Shown here: one piece after another, positions 38,165 to 52,733 of the stretch
Numbering within the stretch: the first letter of the stretch is position 1
How the letters are laid out: every line of letters starts with the position of its first letter
Origin: Ricinus communis
Taxonomy: Eukaryota > Streptophyta > Magnoliopsida > Malpighiales > Euphorbiaceae
Direction: 5' to 3'
Length of the DNA stretch: 64,000 nt
NCBI RefSeq assembly: GCF_019578655.1
Contig: NC_063257.1
Span: 6,820,001-6,884,000, forward strand
Notes under the pieces: model-generated
Databases searched by the model: none
The model's input: only the letters and a program-made list of their open reading frames with translations
Told to the model about the DNA's origin: nothing
Translations under genes and position numbers: made by a program

Positions 38165-41100
38165 TTTGCAGAATTTCTGAACCCATTATCTACCAACTGC
38201 CAACTGACCTATACTTCTAATTTTACCACGTTTTCTTACAGCCTTTTTCTACTGTTCTTGCACTCAGTATACATGTGTTTGCTTATCCTTTGCATTTTTA
38301 GTGTATAAATGTAAAACATAAGTTAGTTTATTAAACTGAAAGTCAAAAGGAAACCTGGTTCTTTTTTATTAAAAAATTATTTATTCTCATGCAAGAAGAA
38401 ATAGATATGAAGAAGGAGAAGGAAAAACTTCTTCCCCAAGAAAATTAAAGATCACAGGATGAAATATATTCAACCATTTTTAATTAATTAGATAGAACGA
38501 CTTTGTGTTATATCTTTTGTCAATTGACAATTAAAGTGAATCTTATTAATTATGATGTTGAATCCTCATAAAAAGCCGAATGTTTTGAATATATATAGTA
38601 TCATGAAATGGTCATATATATATATATATATATATATCTATAAATCTAGCTTTCTTTTCCTATAATTTGGTCTTCCTTTCTTAGGTCTTAGCTAATATTT
38701 AATCTTTGATTGTTGCAATCATATGTCTTTTATGTTTATGTAATGTAAACCTACTCATTATGAGTTAAAAGAAATTTGCTTTTCTTTTTTTTTATATATT
38801 ATATTCGGCTGATTATTTAAATTTGAATTCATGAATTAGATAAGATTCTTAAGAAAATAAAAATAGTTAGATAATAAGACACACATATTCGTAGAGTCAT
38901 AACTAGCTTGATACAGGATCAAATTAAATTGAATAATTCTACCGTTAAACTAGCACTCTAAATAATAGTTTAATTTTAATCGACCATTCATAAAGTAGGA
39001 TAAAAGTATATATTTTTTATTTGAAAAAATAATATAAATTTTTTATCTAATATTTTATCCATTTTTTATTTTTTTAAAAGAGAAAAAGAAGAAGAAGAAA
39101 TGTGGAAGATTGTAAAAGTTGCATTTAGTATGAGGAGAAGTCAGCGAAAGATTTGGATGATGTAACCTCCAGACCTTTTCTGTGGTTTGATGTGTGAATA
39201 GAGAGGACTGAGTTTGGAGGGAACTCAGAAAGGCCATTTCTGACCCCATTAAACCAAACTTCTCATGATTCATTTTTCAGTGGCATACTTTTGTATTCAA
39301 GTCAACAAAGAAACTGCATTAGGTGACTTAACCCATTCCCTCCTCTGCGCATAAAAGCAGAAAATGACTGAGAAGAGAGAGGAGAGAGTAGGGTTTATTA
39401 TCATAATCATATATATGACAAATCCCTTTGGACTTTGTTTGGAATTGGATGCGTCTCTTTCTTAATTCCTCTCCATTTTGTTGCAGGCATTTAAACTCTC
39501 AACAAACGCCAACGAAAGAAAGAAACCAGGTTTGTGCTTCAAAGTCAAATTTGAGGCATTGAGATGAGACTTCTCGTAGAGTATATTCCAAGTTGAAATT
39601 CATAAGGTCATCAATGACGCTTTCAGAACTTTTATTTTCAATTTTAGTCACCCTTAATTTTATTTTCTTTTTAAAACAAATAGATTTTGCAATTAAATGG
39701 AAAAATAAAAATAAATAGTTTTTGGATTATAACCAAGTTCTTTTTGTCGTATGTTATATGAGATTAAATTGGTACAATTACATATGATTTTGACTGTCTA
39801 AATAATAGTTTTTGTAATATGGAGTAATTATAATATCCAGCAAAGTCTGAAATTGCAAAATAATAATAATAATAAAAAAAGCCAATGCCTTAAATGATGT
39901 AACACTTTCTTTATTGTTTTCCAATTTTATAATGAAGTTTCATTAATTACTTGCTTTCTTTTTTCTTTTCTTTTTTTAATCTTTGCTTCCCTCTGAAGAA
40001 TTTTGTACATTATAGGTTAAGAATAATATATAGTAGAAATGGACAAAATAAAACAATTCCTTTTTTGGGTAATTAAAGCAAATTGGATCTTCAAATCAAA
40101 CCCTTTTATCGAGTGTTCAGCTGACTTTGAAGAAGATTAAAGATTACTAAATATATAAGTTGAGACTGTAGTTTGGGATCATGGGGCCTGGCATTAGCTA
40201 GAAAAATGAGGGGACCAAATATTGCCTGCTTGGCCTCTTTCATTATTGTGAAAGATTTTTAGTGAAGGGTTTATCATTGTTGGATTGAACTGCAAGTAAA
40301 GGTGATGATTTCTGATAGTTTTTATTTGTTTCAACTTTTTTTTTAAAAAGAAAATATTTTATAGGTATATTATTCATAGTGTTGGGTTTTAGACAGGCAT
40401 GGCAACTGTGTTCATCTTCTTGCTGCACAATAATAGCATCCCAAATTATGTTAAGAGACACAAGTGGACTGGGGAATGGCTGTTTATAATATGCCTTTTG
40501 CACTTTCTTTTCTTTTGTCAACTTCTAAGAAAATCATGTGTCGCAGTGTAATTTGTAGGAAGATGAATGACCAATTATGCAAATCTAACTTTCAAACTCA
40601 GGTTGTTTTGGTACTTTGGTGCAGAACTGGCATCATTTGAATATTAATATTTTTTGTACTATAAAATATTGAGCTATTAATTTAATGATGATTCATTTAT
40701 TTATAATTTAAATTTAAAAGTTCATTTCGGAAGCAACCAAGTAATAATTTTATAATATAAGTGTTTAATTTAATTGTTAATGCCCCATTAAATTGGACTT
40801 CAATCAATAAGTTCAAATAAATAACACATAACTCAAGTTCTCCATTTGCACAATGACATGAATAAATACTATGGTGCTACCATATACAAAACCAATAGAA
40901 AATATAAAGTCCTGAAATCAAAAATTATTGCAGAAATTATTAACAAGAAAAAAAAAGTATTTTAATTGAGGGGATAAAGACATGAGGATAAGGCAGGAGA
41001 TAATGAACAATGAATGCACAAACCAAACATGCCTCATGCATGTTCTGCAATAGAATATTATTAATTCAAAACCAATTGAGAATAACAATAAATCCAAAGT

Positions 41101-43111
41101 ATATAATTAAGCAAGTAAAAATCATATTGGAGTTCCCAAAATTGCAGTTCATAACATGCTAAGAAGCATCTTTCATTGACCCAAACCAAATATTGCATTT
41201 ATTGTTCCTGCAGCTTTCTATGCGTTTTAAACTTGTAACGGTTAAAATAAGATTCTCAACCAAATTATAAATTAAATCATTCTTTTAAGTATTAAATTTG
41301 ATATAATCATTTTAAGTGTTGTATATTTTCTTCTTTCTTGTATTGTGGCATAGTTTTGCAATATTAATTTATGGAGTAAAATAGGAATCACACCAAGCAG
41401 TCTGGTGTTTGACCGGATGAGAGACAGACTCATATGCATGAAAATGAAGCCACAGGATTATTTAATTCCAACACCACCAGCTATTGTCAGAGATTGAACC
41501 CTCCCAGGCCAACCAACTGCAAAAACACAACAAGTTACTTACCCTTACAGTAATAATACCCAATAAGTAAGTTACTTTAATACTTTAATTTTTAATTTAA
41601 CTAATATATATTTGAATTATATATTTTTTAATATCGAGACAACTTAATTTGATCTAACATATATTTAAATTTTATTTTTTGATAATATTTAAACATCTTT
41701 ATATAATACATGTGGACGTATTGAGTAAAGATATATGTTAAATAGTAATAAAATATTACAAAAAAAGTAAGTTAGATATCTATAAATTAAATTGAAAATT
41801 AGAGTATTATACCGACTAAATTTATCAAATTTCATGATGCATTAGACCAATTTTTATTAATTAAGGGCGAGAGTAATAGGAGAAATATACTACAAAGAAA
41901 TTGTGTACACATGTAACCATATTAATCTATCCTCTTTTCATCCTCAGTTTACCACAATGATTAACTGAGTTTGTTAGTGAATTTATTTTCAATCAGTTTT
42001 GAGTTTTTTCTGATTGTCTATAATGTTTTTTCTTTCTAACTAAAATTAATAGATATACAGAAATTACATACGTTTACTACTAAAGATATTAATTATTATC
42101 TGATATTAAAAAGACAAGTTTTTTTAGAATTTTTTTATTTTTATAAACTAATTTTATCAATCTAGCTTCTTTTAAGAATATAATTTATCTTCTTTTAAAA
42201 AAAAAAAAAGTTTTTAAAATTTAAAAAGAAAGGAAACTAAAAGCCGACTTGAGAAGCACAATCCCAAAAGCAGCAGCCGTAGTACTCTGATATTTGGTTA
42301 AACCAGAACCCACCTAGGATTTTGTAAACAAAGATAGCCAAAATATAAATAAAAGTTAGTTTTATGTATTTTTTGTGAACTGCATGTGTAGTAGTGGTTG
42401 GATGTGTGGAAAGGAGGGAGAGATTTGAATCTAAGGTAGTAATTGCCCATAGTGACAAAAGAGAAAACAGAAATGGGAATATGTATATAAGAGGAAGAAG
42501 AAGAGTAGAAGAATATGCATAAATTTTAAATTCAAACAAAAGAAAAAGGTTCTTTGGAGTTGCCTTTTAAAAAATTACATGGAAACAGGGATTGTGGATC
42601 CAGCATGCATGAAAAGCTACAGATTTTTGGCCACTCTCACAATATCATGTGCTTGCTTATAAGGCAAAAGAAATAACATAAAACATTTTAAGAAAGAAAA
42701 GGAGAACTATGAAACCTAACATTATCCTATATGAAAGAGGGAGGCACATGCTTCCTAACCATTAATTTAATGAAATATCAGCATCACTCTATAACAACCC
42801 TACTTGATCTTGTTCTACTCCAATCTTTCTCAAGCATTCATCATTTCATTTGTTTTTATTTTTTTGGCATATATTGTTTGGGACAGCACAAAGTGGCTTT
42901 ATGCGTTTCAGTGATGATAGTTTATTTTCAAGACACATGCTAGCAAGTGTTGAGTGTTATGGTGCATGCATAAATCTCTCATGCTGTTGGCATCCTGTGA
43001 TTTGGAAGTTGTTTATTCAGAAAGGGCCAACCAGGGCAACACCTTCATATGCATGTATAATCTCTTTAAGATTGCCCATCTCTCTTAGTTAAGTTAGTTC
43101 CCCTTGTCATC

Positions 43112-43113
<2 letters not shown>

Positions 43114-43144
<31 letters not shown>
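43114..43144. repeat. (AT)n microsatellite
   Basis: An AT dinucleotide run of about 15 units, located roughly 450 bp beyond the stop codon of the MORN-repeat gene. Confidence 0.9.
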
Positions 43145-43150
<6 letters not shown>

Positions 43151-43588
43151 TTCCCGCGATTATCTATAGATTATTGCAATTGATGCCGAGGCGGCCTCGA
43201 TTCCATAAATTTAATTACACTCTCATGTTCTTCCCAACTTTGTATTGTAGCAATCCAAATCCCAAATAGGGCTTTCTTATTAGTTGTTATTGATAGATGA
43301 TGCTATAAGACAAGCTTGGATAAGCCTATGATCTCATTATGGCAGTCCTACACGCAATAATGGAGACTCCATGAAAGTTGCAAAGTTAGGGCGAGGGATT
43401 GCCTCTTTGAAAATTCATCGTCCATTGATTTACAAGGTGTATTTACAAGTTACAGTGTGATAAAAAGAACCCTCAAACACTCTCAACCTCTGCCAGGCAT
43501 TTGCTAGTCAGGGCGGCCACCTCTTCCAAGTACATAAAATTAGTAAAAAGAATTTACATTTTCAACCAAAACTATGATGATAAAACTC

Positions 43589-45857
43589 TTACACATTTGT
43601 ATCACAAAATTTTCCATCCATCCGATTTTGAACAGCTTTAATAGCAGCAACTCTCGCAGCAGTCGCAGCTCTATTTGCAGCCTGAACTGCCTTGCTCACT
43701 TGATCATCCACCCGACGAAAGTGAATGGCGCTTTCTGCTGTCTTTCTAGCAGCCTACAGTTCAGAAACAAGAATGATCAAAGAGTGAGAATTGAGCAATA
43801 TTCTGTCAGGGTCAAGATGTATTAAGAAAGCGAGTTGAGAGTGCAAAATCAAATACCTGAACAACGCGGAGGACTGCATCAGTTAGTGGAGGCAGAGATG
43901 TCCTAAGGATACCCCCATCCCATTCACCACATTTTGCATCACTGTTTCTGAAAGTATACATGCCATAACCTTGCCTCAGGCCTTCATGCCATGACCCCTC
44001 GTAGCAGTGGCCATTGGCAAAGTGATAGACACCAAAGCCATGGATTTTGTCTCCAAAGTACTCGCCGGCGTATTTATCTCCATTTCTGCAATGCAATCAA
44101 TTTTCTCATTACCACTGGTTACAAGTAAAAAATAATTCAATATCATTGATCCACCACCAGGTTAAAATGTAAAAATATTAACCTGGATGACAACAGTCGG
44201 TAAGATATTCAACAAACTGTTAATTATGATAAATCAGTTACATTCAGATTTTCTTCAACAAACAGATGTCAGATTAAGCAAACAATGATTATCATAATTC
44301 ACTCTGCCACCAATGGGTTGAAGAAATTAAAAATCCCACAAATTTGGTTCGAAACGTTCATAAATTGGAAATTCAAGTTTCCACACACTAACTAAAGAAC
44401 AAAATATAAACGAAACTCAACTCATACAACAGTTTCTACTGTTTTATTAATCACAAACAAATAAGAACAGAAACCTTGCACTAAATCATGATCACACGTT
44501 GGGAAACAAACCAGAAGTGTTCAAAACTGAAAAGTCAAAGCACAGCCAGAAAAGGAAAACAAGGAATCAAGAAGTCACCTCAAGAATCAAGATGAGTAAA
44601 TAAGTTTCCTTCTTTCAATCACAACTATAACTGCCTATCCAAGAGATTTGACAAAAATAATTCAAAACGCTAACTTTCCACTACTTAAATTACTCAAGGA
44701 CAGTCTAAACAATACGCCCGCCCACAAGAGTGTTCAAAGGATCTGAATTTCAATTGTGGTAACGGAAGCATAGAAAACCCACAAGCAACCAATAAAAATT
44801 CAGCAAGTACAAGAAAATTCAATTGTTTCGTAAGTCATCAAAACTTCTAAATCAGTAGACCAATCACCATTATTGACGCAATAATTAAATTAGAAGAAGA
44901 AAAAAAAGTAGAAAATCACCTGAAATGGTAAACACCAACGCCATGCTTAACACCACACTTGAATTCACCAACATAGCAGCTTCCATCGGAGCAAGTTTGA
45001 ACCCCAACACCATGACTCTGCCCATTACACCACTGACCAGCATAAGAATCGCCAGTGTAAAACTTATAAACTCCATAACCATGTCTTAAACCTTGTCTAT
45101 ACTGCCCTCTATATCTACTCCCTCTAGCCCAACTCTCTATTCCATAACCATCATATCTACCATCCACCCAATCACCTTCATATCTCCCATTAGCAAAGTA
45201 ATTATAAACACCACTTCCGCTACATTTCCCTTTATGAAATTCACCTTCATAAAAGTCCCCATTGCTATAGAACTCTACTCCTTCTCTTATTATCTTCTTT
45301 TCCTTCTTGATTTTGTTATTGTTATCAGTATTTGACTCACCAATAAACCATTGAACAGGCTTTGATTTCGTTCTTGAAGTAGAAAGATGGAGTCTTTTAC
45401 TATTTTCTTCCCATAATTGCTTGATTAATGTCAAATTTTGATTGATTAAGTTCTTGTTCTTGCTAGCAAAAAAAAGGGTTATGGCAATAAAAATTAGAGC
45501 TAATAAAAGATTCTCGGAGGTGGGTACTTCTTCTCTTCTCAGATAAAAGAAGAAAAAGAAAGAGAGAGAAAAAAGAGTAAAGAAAGTAAGAGAAACCATT
45601 GTAAGAACTGGTGTGAACCGAGCCGAACCGGTCCGTCTTGGAGTTGAACCAGACCGGTTCGGTTTTCTTCTGTCCTCTCTTATTTTTTCTTCTATTGGTA
45701 ATAACTCTTCCTTTTGTTGTTGCTGAACAGGTATGATAAGGTCCTCCTCGGCTACAGAAGTTAGGCTATGGATTGATGATCGGACGGTGGGAAGTGAACG
45801 GAGGAGAGAAGACGACTGGTTTCTAGTTAACTTCGCTTGGCTTTTTGAACCGTCCAT
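43589..45857 (-). CDS. MORN-repeat membrane protein
   Basis: Three exons: 44920-45857, 43857-44085 and 43589-43753, giving 443 residues. The N-terminus (1-82) is Ser/Arg-rich and cytosolic-looking. Two hydrophobic spans follow at about 84-106 (VLTMVSLTFFTLFSLSFFFF) and 117-132 (LLLALIFIAITLFFA). From about residue 198 there are seven MORN repeats of the form Y-x-G-x-W/F-x2-G-x3-G-x-G, for example GRYEGDWVDGRYDGYG, plus a decayed eighth. The C-terminus is an Ala/Arg-rich helix (VSKAVQAANRAATAARVAAI). MORN repeats bind membranes or proteins. Plant homologues are often labelled 'SET7/9 family' for the shared repeat only; no SET domain is present, so the methyltransferase label should not be used. 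Likely role: membrane-associated scaffold, function unknown. Confidence 0.93.
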
Positions 45858-48800
45858 CTCTTAGTTATGTCCCCCAACGAGACTAAAAACCTCAATCTCC
45901 ACCGTTGAAATCACCTAATGAGCTTTCCTGTACCTTGAGATTCTTATAAGTGTGGTTGTAACTGTTCCCGCCGGCGACATCTCAGGCGGCGCACGTTAAG
46001 CAGTGGCAGAGTGCGCACGTTAGCACACCAAAAAGAAGCAGAAACTTGAAAGCAAGTTCGTTCTTTTTCTTTGGTTTGTTTGAGAGAGGAAAAAAATTGA
46101 AGAGAGAGAGAGGAGTTGAAGCGGGTTTTGATGTGTATTTATGGTGTAAGGAAGAGAGGGAGAGCGATTTAATCTGGAACGTTGGATTAAGATCTAACGG
46201 TGACAGGGAGAAAGATCTCTTTTAGCCGTTGGATTTGATCTGAAAGGAGGTCCCGGTCTTGACGGGGAAATATGATGTGGTCGTCGGATCTAGATTCGGC
46301 TCTTTTTTGCCCTTTACTGTGGCAGGCCGGCACGTGCCACTTTATATTTTCAAAATTAAAAAAGAAAAAAGAGGAATGTTTTTTCTATGCATGCACGTTG
46401 TTAGGGTCTTCTGTTAGTTTTGTTGGTCTTATCACCGTTAAAATCTGTGGGTCATGGACTTATCACCGCTGATGCTCTTATGGTGTGGGAACTAAAGCGT
46501 GGTCCCGGATTTGAACGGCTTGATTTGGTGTTTCTATCGGTTTCTTTTCTTTTTCTTTTTTTTCTTTCTCAACTTATGATCCAGCTATTTAAGCTTGCTT
46601 TAACCTTTTATCTTACTTTTTTTTTTTTAAATCACATTTTATCTTAGTTTTACTAAATGTTTACTCGTACATCATATAATTATTATTATTGCTTTTAATT
46701 AAAATATTTTTAATTTAAATTCAAAATTATATATTTATTAAAAAAATATGCACAAAATTTAATCAATAATAATTTATATAGAAATTAATAATTTAACACA
46801 TGTTGATTTAAGAAATTCTTAACTTAATAAAATTATTTATCATTTTTTAAAAGTCAGAATCAAAGAATGTTTTCTATCTTTTAAAATAAAGTTACATACT
46901 AATTTAATAAGACTAAGATTATAGAATAAAATATTTGAAAATATCTTAACTAGTCTTTGTAATTTTTGAATGTTTTAAATTAATATTATAATAAAATTAA
47001 AATAATTGAATTAGAATTAGATTTTTATATAATTAAAAAATTAATTAATATTAAAATATATCTGTTATTGAAATTTTATGTAATGCTTTTATAATTCAGC
47101 TTATATATATATAATTCTAATTTCATCAAACTTTCATTCTTTAATGAGGTTAGTATTACTACTTAGATTAATTTTTAAAAAATAAATTTTTATTAATGCT
47201 TGATATTTTTGTTTCTAAATATATAATATTAATTTATTAAATTTTTTAAATAACGAAATTCTAAGAAATAGCTAAAAAATAATATCTTAGATAAAGTAAT
47301 ATTGGATTGGCTTTTTAAATTGAGATTTTAGTATAATAGTATAATCCAATCATTTTAAATAATATGCAAAAATATTTAACTCTCATGGGTTTGGTTTAAC
47401 GCTAATAAAAGTAAATAAATATGGTAAAAGAAATCAAGAGAAAAGAAGAAGATATTAAATATATTAAAAATTTGAGAGTTAAGCGTATATCTATTTCTTT
47501 TCGTGTAAATACATAAACTTATGCCGGGCCCACAGGATGGGATGGAAGTTTATTATGATGGGGGGATGAGGGCCGTTGATATTCGCAGGTTGTGGAGAGT
47601 TAGGATTGAAGGGGAAGATATTGATGGGATGTCACGTGAGGCAAGATAATGAGTTTCAATTGAGTAATGATCACAGCCTCCAGGGGCGGTGGATGAGAGG
47701 ATTGATGAGTGGACAGAAGTTAGGAACAATGGTGTGATTTTAATTAATTAATTAATGACTATTTGATCAAAGTAGCAAAATTACCTCCACCTCCATAAGA
47801 TTTTGTTTCAAAACTACCCTTCAAATTTTCAATAATGTATATAACCCATGCTCCTCAATGTTTTTACTAATTTTCTTGCATATACAATTCACGTGAGAGA
47901 GATACTAATCATTGTACCTTTCACTAATAGAAATATGAATAACTCTAGTTGTTTGGAATTAGATTGGCTCCAATATTTTGTTACACTTTTATAATTTTTC
48001 TTGATCAAATTCAATCTTTATAATACTTGATTCGAGAAACGTAAACTTTTAATAATTTACTGATTATAATAAATATATTTATATTTCAAGCTCAACTGAG
48101 TATACATGTATTTAATTTTTAAATTATATAATATTTTTAAAAAATTTTAAATTAAATTTAAGCTGTTCAAATATTTCACCGAATCAAATAAAAGTTACTA
48201 AATAAATTTTTATCGGACTCAAGTCCAACTTGAGTTTTGAATCTTACGATTGAGTCGAGTTCAACGGATGATGATACTATTTAAAACTTACTTGGCTCGA
48301 TTATACTCTTTTTGGAGCCATAAATAACATTGTCTAAAATGCAGGATGAAAATGTTTTTGGGGGCTACACAGGAGGGTGTGGTCATAATTAAAAGTGATT
48401 TATGAATTGTTTCATGGAGTTGTTATCAAATTCACTTGCGCCCAAGAAATTCTTTTGCCTTTTCGAGGAGAGATGCTATTTGTGCGAACAGATACTTTAC
48501 TGCTTCAACGATTACTTGTGAGAAAATGTCACATTTGCATTTCCATGGGAAATATCAAAAGAATTAAGTTAAAACAATATAAATGCAAACGTACTATTCT
48601 AGAGACTAATCATAATAGTTGGGTCCAAAAAAACGGATAGTATTTGCATGGCATTTAACACACATGTTCAATGGTAATTATTATTACAGGACACCGTCCA
48701 AAAAAACATACCTTATGTTCAAAAAGAATTTGAAATTATCCTACAAATACCATGTCTTTAATTTGTGAATATGCTATATTTCTATCTCTTTGACGAAAAG

Positions 48801-51800
48801 AAATAAATATAGAAAACTTCATCCCAACTGGGTCTATCATCATTTCTTAAATAACAAAACCAGGTGAAATCATATTATACCCTAAAAAGAAAACAAAAAT
48901 ACTATAAGATATAACCACATTAATTAGAGCAAATGCCCCTTTCTTTCTTAGGTCAAATGTTTTTTTTTGGAAATTTGCCTAATATGAAAACAGATTGGTT
49001 GCTTCTGGTTCCACAGTGATTTTTCTATTTTGCTGTATCTTCCTTCAAAATGACTATAATTGCAGCTCTACTTTGAAGAAGAGAAATCATGTAACTTGAT
49101 TGCTAAGATAGGTTACCCAATACGAGATAGTGCAAATAAAAAAAGCTTTCTAGACGACAATTCAATATGCTCAGACAATTATATGAACACAAAAGTCAAA
49201 AGGGTAAATGAGTAACTACTTTTCATTTGATCATACTTAGAAAAAGATGGTAAAAAAAAAGAAAAGAGCAAGTTCACTTGGGATGGGCAAACAAAGATTA
49301 AACTTCCATGGATATAAAATCTTTGGCAATAAAATAAAAACTCAAAACTTTTATAATACAGAAGGAATTAGCTGTTGTTGTTGATGTATATTGCATTAAA
49401 TTACTGGATAGGAATGGCATATTATTTGTATTTCACACTTTATAATTATTCTATATAAACTGCTCTTAACTATTAAACATAAAGCAGTCAAGAAAAATCC
49501 AAAGATCCCATTCCCCTTTAAATTACGAAAACAAAAGGAAAAGAAGGGAAGTTCTTAATCATTTCCTTTTCATTTATACAAAATATAAACTGTCACGCGT
49601 CATGATTTGGTTAATTTTACCAAATGCTGATTCTATTGATGCACTTATTCACACATTTATGCACAATAATTAATTAGAGCATTATCACTGAACAAAAGAG
49701 AAACATTTGTGAGAGATTAGGGAATGATATCACAACGTAAGACATTAACTACAAAATGTATTTCATAAGAAATAGTGATACATCTGATGTAACAATCACA
49801 AATTTTCCTTTTCTCTAAAAGAAAAAAATAAAGACACAATTAGACTGGTGTTTATAATAATTTAGCAGCCTCTTCTGTAGGTACATTGAACATTGATTAA
49901 ACCGAAAAATAGAAAAGAAAAGAAAAAGAAAATCTCACTGTTTGTCTTTGTCGGGGACCATTGGTTTGTCAACATTTGCAGGCAATATAACACTGACCAG
50001 ACTAACATGAAAGTAATATAATCTTAATTATAAACTAATGTAAAGCTCTAATGATATCACTCTTGTACAAAATGGAGGATCGGTATTATTCTCTCTAAAT
50101 CTACGATGATATTTAAGTTAAATATTGTTCCAAATATATATATAGTTTTCATAGACTAGAAAAGTAGGCATTAGTGGGAATACATGTAAATAATACGTAA
50201 TGACTTTGGACTGTAGTAAACATTAAGGGATTGGAAGATATATTTTTTATTTTTTGGATGCTTCCCTTCCCAGTCTAAATATAAAAGAATTCGGCCTAGC
50301 TACTTCACTCTCAACATTGTTTACGCATATCCCTATTGCCCATTGCCATCTCCATCACTCTTTTGAATAGCTGTCCAGCTGATCGGTAATGCAAATCTTT
50401 TGGTTCACTTTCTAGATGGGTCCAATTTTATATTGAAAATATTTATTATACAGTTTTTCAAAGGGGAGAGGACTCGAGACACATTTATATTTATATATAT
50501 ATATATATTCAAAATTGATGTAAAACATATTGAATAAGACACTTATGAATGTCAAAATACTCTTTCAAAAGTTTTAATACAGCTGCAAAAAATCTTTCAG
50601 TTTAATTTGAGTTGCGTGAGTCATGCTTTACCTGTTTATTTAATCGCCCCGCTTATATTCCCTGAAGTGCGAGTAAAGAATATGAAATACACTTCCACAG
50701 GCATCGGAAGGATGAGTAAGTTTTGGAAGGGCATAAGCTTGTAGTTTTCACCACACAGCAACACCTCCAATCAATTGAAATTTTGCTATATGGAAACAAC
50801 TTTATGGGTACCCTTCTCTCTTTCTTCCTTTCTCTCGGGGATGGAATTGAAAATTGTAACACAATTTATAATGCATATAGACGAAACCTTGTATAGGAAT
50901 AAAAATTTAAATTTCTATCTTGTATAATATATAACTTATTCTCTAAGGAAAAAAATGGATGTTTTTCTTTTAAATTGGATATTTCAACTGTTAATAGTCT
51001 ATAAATTTAATTGGATTCTATTCAGTTGTGGTAAGATTTAGATCCAATCTGGTAAAGTTTTGCCTATAATATATAATTAAAAAGCTGCATCTATATAAAA
51101 AAATTATTTCATTATAATTCTTTATCATTTAAATCTTTTTGAGAAATTAGATCTGATAATCTCAACTTTCATATAAATTGATTCTATGTCAGCGAGACTC
51201 AATCGATAAAAAAACTACACAATAGAGAATAAATAATCATTCTTATAAAACTACTGTAAAAATAATGATTCATCTAATGTTAAAAAGCAAATTTGAATCC
51301 CATACTTCTGCTCTCAAAAACAAACTTTCTTACTATTTAAAATAAGCTTAAAGTGTTTTATGCACATTTAGTGAGCAATGTTATGTACCAACTTATACAT
51401 CTGATTCAGTCCAGATTCTTTTCTACTGGTGCTGGATCCAACAAATGTGAGAAAATGTTTTTCCTGATTTGCTACATGCTAGCCTTTTTTGTTTTTGGTT
51501 AGAAATTCATCTCTTGTAGAAACCAGAGAATTATGGCCTGTTGCGGGATGAAATTTATACAAATGTGGTTCAACCTGAATCTGAACCAGATCATGCTAAG
51601 CTGGGACCATGATCATGAAGGCTTCAGCAAATATTTATTGAAGGCAATCTGCTTATCTAATTGCTTGGCTTGATGCCTGGTCTCACCTGTTTCTTAGCTA
51701 CAACCAGTGTCTGCTTTCATACTATATATCACATCATAGGTTCAGACAGAGATAAAAAGAGGGAATTTTTATCCTTTTTTCTTTTTTCATATTGAATTAT

Positions 51801-52733
51801 TGGATCGTTTTCACCACAATTATCATCAATCTTGAACATTTAATAGCCTTATGGTTAAAGGAAGCATTAGATTTGTAGATTCGTTCTAATCCATTTTTGG
51901 ATAATATGCAAATAAAAATATGATTAAAATCTTCCTTTGTTTCTTTTTTTCTTTAGAAAGAAAAGGAAAACAAAAAGGTTGCTATCAATAATTTCAATCC
52001 GCAATCTCATGGGTTAGAGCCACACGAAATTGCAGCTTATCAGAACGAAAGGACTACTGGGTTATGGCTAAAAAAGAAGGTTATGATATACCCCCCAAAT
52101 ACAATGCCACTGGTTTATCCGCACACCTCATCATTATCAAACCTTCTTGTCCTTTTATCTTCTTCATTGTGTTATGTACCATCATTACTCAGAATAATGG
52201 TGTCTAAAATAATACTTCTCTCTCTTCCAATTGGGATGGCAGAAATGACAATTTGTTTTCTTTTCAGAAAAATAATGAATTTTATATTCCTCCTTAAATA
52301 AGTGTACTTTTTCATAAATAATAAATAATATTATATTATATATAACAGATTTTCTTTTAAATGTGACGATTACCTCTAATGTTGTGCAATCGTGTCTGCA
52401 TAGTATTTGCAATTGATAAGTTTGGGGAAGCGAGAGGGACCCTCGTTGGATTTTGAATTTTGCAAATGAAAAACCCTTTTTGGCTTTTGTATTTTGGAGA
52501 TGATAATTGTATTAGAATTATTGCGGAATCATTGAAGAAGTTTTTATTGGGAGAAATACAACATCTGAATTGGAATTATCCACATTATGTGGATATTAAT
52601 CTTAATATTTAAATAGATATAGAAAACAAAAATGAACCTTCTTATCATGCTTAATCAAAGAAAATTCTTCTCACCCTAACGGCTAACGGCTACTAGCATA
52701 AAAGAAAAACAAAAAACAACAACAACAAGAAGC
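45858..52733. other. Promoter of the MORN gene and gene-poor spacer
   Basis: 45858-46250 is relatively GC-rich with a GA-repeat leader and a CATAAATA box (minus strand, about 46136-46143), the presumed MORN promoter. 46600-47500 is extremely AT-rich. A GC-richer island at 47520-47720 contains a short open frame (separate entry). From 47900 to 52700 I see AT-rich spacer, a short (AT)n near 50491-50508 and no recognisable gene. Confidence 0.45.
47521..47649 (+). other. Candidate short ORF (42 codons) in an isolated GC-richer island
   Basis: ATG to TAA, encoding 42 residues beginning MPGPQDGMEVYYDGG and ending DIDGMSREAR. It follows about 900 bp of nearly pure A/T. The predicted peptide is charged (many D/E and R) and not low-complexity. 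No homologue is recognised; it could be a pseudo-exon or chance. Confidence 0.2.

Larger units (their letters stand above)
34775..43588. other. Gene-poor spacer of 8.8 kb
   Basis: No recognisable protein gene. Contents seen: (AT)n runs at about 35798-35814, 38609-38637 and 43114-43144; a (GA)n run at about 37688-37710; extremely AT-rich DNA at 36150-36450; and isolated GC-richer islands at about 37930-38170, 39340-39560 and 41390-41530. The islands contain short open frames or acceptor-like sites but none reads as a known protein. Several could be exons of non-coding RNA. Confidence 0.45.

Noticed and set aside
39360..39390. miR156-like purine string (TGACTGAGAAGAGAGAGGAG)
   Set aside because: Too many differences from miR156, and no complementary arm was found within about 200 bp.
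42237..42539. 100-codon minus-strand frame
   Set aside because: Hydrophobic, low-complexity translation with no domain; the upstream part looks like leader or spacer.
43589..45857. SET7/9 histone methyltransferase label for the MORN protein
   Set aside because: Only MORN repeats are shared; no SET domain motifs are present and the protein has two membrane spans.
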